Below are positions 60,663 to 64,000 of a stretch of 64,000 nucleotides of DNA, piece after piece; within the stretch, counting starts at the first letter, position 1, and the number at the start of each line of letters is the position of its first letter. Position numbers and translations under genes: made by a program. The stretch is from assembly GCA_007693485.1 (NCBI GenBank), contig REDM01000178.1:1-64000 (forward strand), read 5' to 3'. This DNA comes from Spirochaetaceae bacterium (GTDB lineage Bacteria > Spirochaetota > Spirochaetia > DSM-27196 > PWMO01). The notes beneath the pieces were generated by a model. The model was not told where the DNA came from, did not search any database, and was given only the letters and a program-made list of their open reading frames with translations.

Positions 60663-61319
60663 ATGAAGCTCCGCGCGGTTGCCTTCGACATCGACGGCAC
60701 GCTCTACGACAACGCAATCATGCACCGACGCTCGATCTGGTTTGCGCTTCGCAACTGGAGGGTTCTCAACGCGTTTCGGCGCGTGCGTCACGAACTTCGC
60801 CTCATTCGTCCAATCGAGAACTTCCCCCGTATGCAGGCAGAGCTGCTCGCTGGAGAACTCAAGACCACACCGGAGCGGGCGCAGGAGATCATCCAGCAGC
60901 TCTTCTACGATACCTGGGAGCAGGTTCTGCATCGGGTGCCGTTGTGCGACGGGGTGCGCGAGACCATCGACAGTTTCCGAAGCGCCGGTCTCAAACTTGC
61001 GGTAGCCTCGGATTTTCCCGTGACGCGAAAACTCGGTATTCTGAATATCGAAGGGCTATGGAACTGCGAAATCTCGACAGAAGCGGTGGGTTACCTCAAG
61101 CCCAATCCCGAGCCGTTTCGGGCGCTTCTGGACTGTCTGGACGAACCGGCTGAATCGGTCCTTTACGTGGGCAACAGCTATCGGTACGACGTTGAAGGGG
61201 CGCGCAACGTCGGCATGCCGACAGCGCACTATACGCGTCGGGCCAGACCTGATTCGGTTGCCGATCTGTCGTTTTCGAATTACAAAATACTCCGCGATTG
61301 GGTATTGACAAAAGTCTGA
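60663..61319 (+). CDS. HAD-superfamily phosphatase
   Basis: 218 residues. Motif I AFDIDGTLYDN, motif II VASDFP, motif III YLKPNPEPF and motif IV VLYVGNSYRYDVEGARNVGM form a complete HAD-IA active site. The cap domain (20-95) is helical and basic. Twenty bases after tonB, perhaps read through from that operon. Substrate unknown. Confidence 0.85.
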   Translation: MKLRAVAFDIDGTLYDNAIMHRRSIWFALRNWRVLNAFRRVRHELRLIRPIENFPRMQAELLAGELKTTPERAQEIIQQLFYDTWEQVLHRVPLCDGVRETIDSFRSAGLKLAVASDFPVTRKLGILNIEGLWNCEISTEAVGYLKPNPEPFRALLDCLDEPAESVLYVGNSYRYDVEGARNVGMPTAHYTRRARPDSVADLSFSNYKILRDWVLTKV

Positions 61320-61348
61320 GATTCCATATGCATTCCCGGGTTTTTTGC

Positions 61349-61373
61349 GGTATAATACCCGTGGTAATTTACC
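61349..61373. promoter_or_regulatory. two palindromes over the -10 region of the SpiroCoCo gene
   Basis: GGTATAATACC (61349-61359) and GGTAATTTACC (61363-61373) are both perfect odd palindromes with shared ends GGTA...TACC, centres 14 bp apart. The first contains a perfect TATAAT (61351-61356). No good -35 is found at 16-18 bp; a TTGACA at 61305 is too far. Confidence 0.6.
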
Positions 61374-61389
61374 CTGGGGAGGGGAACAG

Positions 61390-64000
61390 ATGGTATTCTC
61401 AGCCGGAAACGTACTCGTACTGTTTATAGTACTGGTCATCCTCGCGATTTACCGCCAACTCGACCGCAATAACCGCTCACTGGAAAAGGTCAAACGCTTC
61501 GCGGAGCGCGTGCAGGGTGATCTCGATGCCCTTGTCGAGCAGAAGGCCACAGCAATCAAGGACATGGGAATCGAGCTCGAAGTTCACCAGCGTGCGGCGC
61601 GCGAGGTCCTCAAACGGATTCAAACGCTGGAAGATGGCCTGTCCAAACGCGCGGAGCAGATCGAGAACATCGGAAACCGCATTGGTGATTACGACACCGC
61701 CCTCGATGAGCTCCTCAAGATGACTGAGCGTGCGCAGGAAAACATCACCCGTATCAAGGACGAATCCGAATACATCGACACCGTGGGAAAGCGGCTGAAG
61801 CAGTCGCAGACGCGCATGGACGAGATTGGTACGCGGATCCCGGAGCTGGTCACCGAGTTTGCCCGGCACAACGCCGGAGAGCTCGAGAAGCTCGAAGAGT
61901 CCGTCTTCCGCAGGGCCGACGAACGGATCAACGCGCTCACCGAATCGCTTGATTCGGTTGCCTACCGCTTGAACGAGTTCGAGGAATCGGTGGCGACCGC
62001 CCGCGCGGCCAGCGACGAGGTGACCGCCGGCGCGATCGCCGATCTCGAGCGCACGGCCGAGAAAACGGTGGAGCGCCTGGCATCGAAGGGCGAAGAGGCT
62101 CACAAGGCAATCGAGCGCTACGCGGGACGCTTCTCCAAAGTGGAGCAGGACTACGAGAGTCGGCTCGAGAAGATCGCAGCGCGGGGCGAGAAGATGGAAA
62201 CCGCCGCGCTCGAAAAGCTCAAGGACCATATCAAGAATCGCGTGCAGGGAGTCTCCGAAGAGTTGTCGCGGACCATCGCCGAACAGCATAAGGAAGCCGA
62301 AGCGCGGATTAAGGAAGTTCGCCTGTTGATCAACAACGGCGGAACCGCAATGAAGAGCTGGGAAGCCGAGCTGGCGACGGTTGGCAAGCACGTTGCCGAC
62401 GAGATGCAGGCGCTGCGCGACCGTCTCGCCGGGTCCACGCAGGAAGTGGAGCAGCAGGTGCTCGCCGCGGTGGAGGCTCGGATCCACGAGTTCGAGGATG
62501 CGATCTCCTACCGTGTACAGAAGATCGAAGGCGTTACCAGCGATATCGATGCCCTGGAGGCGGCGCTTCGGCAATCGATGCTGGCCGCCCAGGAGCAGGT
62601 TTCGGCCGAGTTCGACCAGTTTGGCGCCAATCTCATGGAACAGCGGGAAGCGGATCGCAGCGCAGCGGAAGCCTCGTTTGCCGCGCTGCGCGATGAGATG
62701 GCCGGCTTGGAGCAGGGGCTCAATGAGCTCAAACAGCGTGCGTACGAGAACGTCTCAGAGAAACTTCAAGGCTTTGAGGACGAATTCTTTACCGATCTGC
62801 GCGATCGCAGCGTTGCCATCGAGGGTCGGCTTGACGAGTTCCAGACCGATCTTCGGACGCGCCTGGCCGAGATGGAGGAGCGCTACGCTGCCGAACGTGA
62901 GTCGGTGGAGGTTGGATACCGTGATCAGTTGCGTACGCGGCTGAACGAGCACCAGCAAACGGTACAGACCCGTCTGGAGACCACCAGCCGCAAGGCGGAA
63001 TCCCTTGAGAAAGAGCTCGGCGTCCGGTTCGTCGAGTGGGAGCAGAGCGTCGATGGATTCCGCGAACACGCGGCCGCCGAGCTGCAGGCTGCCGGAGAAG
63101 CGGCTCGCGCCCGGTTTGAAGAAGAGCTCGAACGGCGCGCGGCAGCGATCGCGTCACAGGTTGAGTCATTCGAACGTGGCGTTGCCGGACGCGTCCAGGA
63201 GCTGGACCAGAGCGTGTCGACGCGAATCCAGGAAGTATCCACCCGGATCGATGAGACGCAGTCCGACGTTGCCCTCGCGCAGGCAAAGCTTGAGCAGCAG
63301 ATTGGCGCAACCACCGACGAACTCGAACAGCAGATTGGCGACTTCCGCCGGCAGGTTACCGCGGAGATGGCCGAGTTTTCCGGTGAGGTTCGCGACAAGC
63401 GGGATCGGCTTGCGATCCAGGTTGGAGAGCTCGAGGATCGGCTGTCGACCGTGCGCAGCGACATGGACAGTCGGGTGGACGAGGTGCTGGTACGCTTCAA
63501 GTCGCAGTACGACGATCTGGAGCGCCATCTCGGCGCACGGGCATCTGAGGTTCAGGATCAATCCGAGGAGATCTCGCGTGAGATCACCTCCCTTGTGCAG
63601 CAGACGCGCGAACAGTTCTCCGGCATGCAGCAGAAGATGCTCGGCCGGCTCCAGGACGAAACCCGCGTCATCGCGGTCAACCTCGAAGAAATCGATAAGC
63701 GGCAGAAACAGTTTGTGGAACAGACCCGAATTTTCGAGCGGGCCGACACGCTCAAGGTTTCGCTCGAACAGAACGTCGATCAGCTGAAAACCGAAATCGG
63801 CCGGGTGGAACAGATGCGGTCCGAAGTTCGCGAGCTCGACGGTCAGGTGGGACGGCTGCGCAAAGCAGCCGGCGAGGCGGCCGAGAAGATGGCGCGCTTT
63901 GTCGCCGAAAAGCGGAGGATTGACGCGCTGGAAGACGACTTCCGCCGCCTGATCGCCATGTCGCAGTCGATTGAGACGCGGCTCGAACAGGTGACCGCGA
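61390..64000 (+). CDS. SpiroCoCo-type giant coiled-coil protein (5' part)
   Basis: ATG 61390 follows GGGGAGGGGAACAG. The reading frame is open for 870 codons to the window edge with no stop, so only the 5' part is here. One membrane helix at the start (GNVLVLFIVLVILAIYRQL), then almost unbroken heptad-like coiled coil rich in Glu, Arg, Gln and Ala. Very long membrane-anchored coiled coils of this type are characteristic of spirochaetes (SpiroCoCo family) and may act in cell shape or filament organisation; that role is inference. Large antisense ORFs inside it are shadows of the codon bias. Confidence 0.8.
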   Translation, partial: MVFSAGNVLVLFIVLVILAIYRQLDRNNRSLEKVKRFAERVQGDLDALVEQKATAIKDMGIELEVHQRAAREVLKRIQTLEDGLSKRAEQIENIGNRIGDYDTALDELLKMTERAQENITRIKDESEYIDTVGKRLKQSQTRMDEIGTRIPELVTEFARHNAGELEKLEESVFRRADERINALTESLDSVAYRLNEFEESVATARAASDEVTAGAIADLERTAEKTVERLASKGEEAHKAIERYAGRFSKVEQDYESRLEKIAARGEKMETAALEKLKDHIKNRVQGVSEELSRTIAEQHKEAEARIKEVRLLINNGGTAMKSWEAELATVGKHVADEMQALRDRLAGSTQEVEQQVLAAVEARIHEFEDAISYRVQKIEGVTSDIDALEAALRQSMLAAQEQVSAEFDQFGANLMEQREADRSAAEASFAALRDEMAGLEQGLNELKQRAYENVSEKLQGFEDEFFTDLRDRSVAIEGRLDEFQTDLRTRLAEMEERYAAERESVEVGYRDQLRTRLNEHQQTVQTRLETTSRKAESLEKELGVRFVEWEQSVDGFREHAAAELQAAGEAARARFEEELERRAAAIASQVESFERGVAGRVQELDQSVSTRIQEVSTRIDETQSDVALAQAKLEQQIGATTDELEQQIGDFRRQVTAEMAEFSGEVRDKRDRLAIQVGELEDRLSTVRSDMDSRVDEVLVRFKSQYDDLERHLGARASEVQDQSEEISREITSLVQQTREQFSGMQQKMLGRLQDETRVIAVNLEEIDKRQKQFVEQTRIFERADTLKVSLEQNVDQLKTEIGRVEQMRSEVRELDGQVGRLRKAAGEAAEKMARFVAEKRRIDALEDDFRRLIAMSQSIETRLEQVTA

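Noticed and set aside
61477-62574. 365-codon open frame on the minus strand inside the coiled-coil gene
   Set aside because: Mirrors the biased Glu/Arg/Leu codons of the coiled coil; no start signal.

Overview
The window is a gene-dense stretch of chromosome from a spirochaete, probably a free-living, moderately high-GC member of the Spirochaetaceae. The main evidence is a large coiled-coil protein of the SpiroCoCo type at the right end, spirochaete-style gene order (rpsF-ssb-rpsR-rplI-dnaB; rpsB-tsf-frr-uppS-cdsA-rseP), and secreted proteins that often end their signal peptide in A-Q or L-P without a lipobox. I see no insertion sequence, prophage, CRISPR array or rRNA. The only RNA gene found is tRNA-Arg(CCG). 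No stretch longer than about 260 bases lacks a gene.

Left part (1-12.4 kb): a PrsW-like membrane protein, hisC, a DUF3783 protein, clpB and argH. A BMP-type ABC importer (binding protein, fused double ATPase, two permeases) follows, with a divergent FGGY carbohydrate kinase. At 12.4-19.9 kb lies a nitrogen-control block read on the minus strand: a NifA-like sigma-54 activator, a sigma-54 promoter, amtB, a PII gene, an intrinsic terminator, and an unusually long GlnE carrying two GlnD-like ACT domains. The PII protein lacks the uridylylated Tyr51, so glutamine sensing may have moved into GlnE.

Middle part (19.9-37 kb): HAD phosphatase, replication and ribosomal genes, and a translation/isoprenoid/phospholipid cluster (rpsB, tsf, frr, uppS, cdsA, rseP) with maf and a DUF4321 gene. 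tRNA-Arg follows, then a PRC-barrel protein, a c-di-GMP phosphodiesterase with a degenerate GGDEF domain behind a striking 21-bp palindrome, a PP2C phosphatase, and a Gx/EcfT-like membrane pair.

The most interesting locus is at 40.3-43.8 kb. A cysteate synthase gene is followed 15 bp later by an alpha-oxoamine synthase closely resembling the Bacteroidetes cysteate/serine acyltransferases. Together they would make the first steps of sulfonolipid (capnine-type) synthesis, which I know mainly from Bacteroidetes. A TetR-family regulator is divergent from them.

Right part (43.8-64 kb): rny-ymdB-tlyA, a GerMN-domain protein, ptsI-der, a MerR-type protein fused to what looks like a degenerate UDP-sugar nucleotidyltransferase, and a secreted protein of unknown function. 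A complete TonB module follows (TPR protein, predicted outer-membrane beta-barrel, ExbB, ExbD, TonB). The window ends in a HAD phosphatase and the start of the SpiroCoCo gene, which has a double-palindrome control region. All calls come from reading the sequence and remembered family features; no database search was run.
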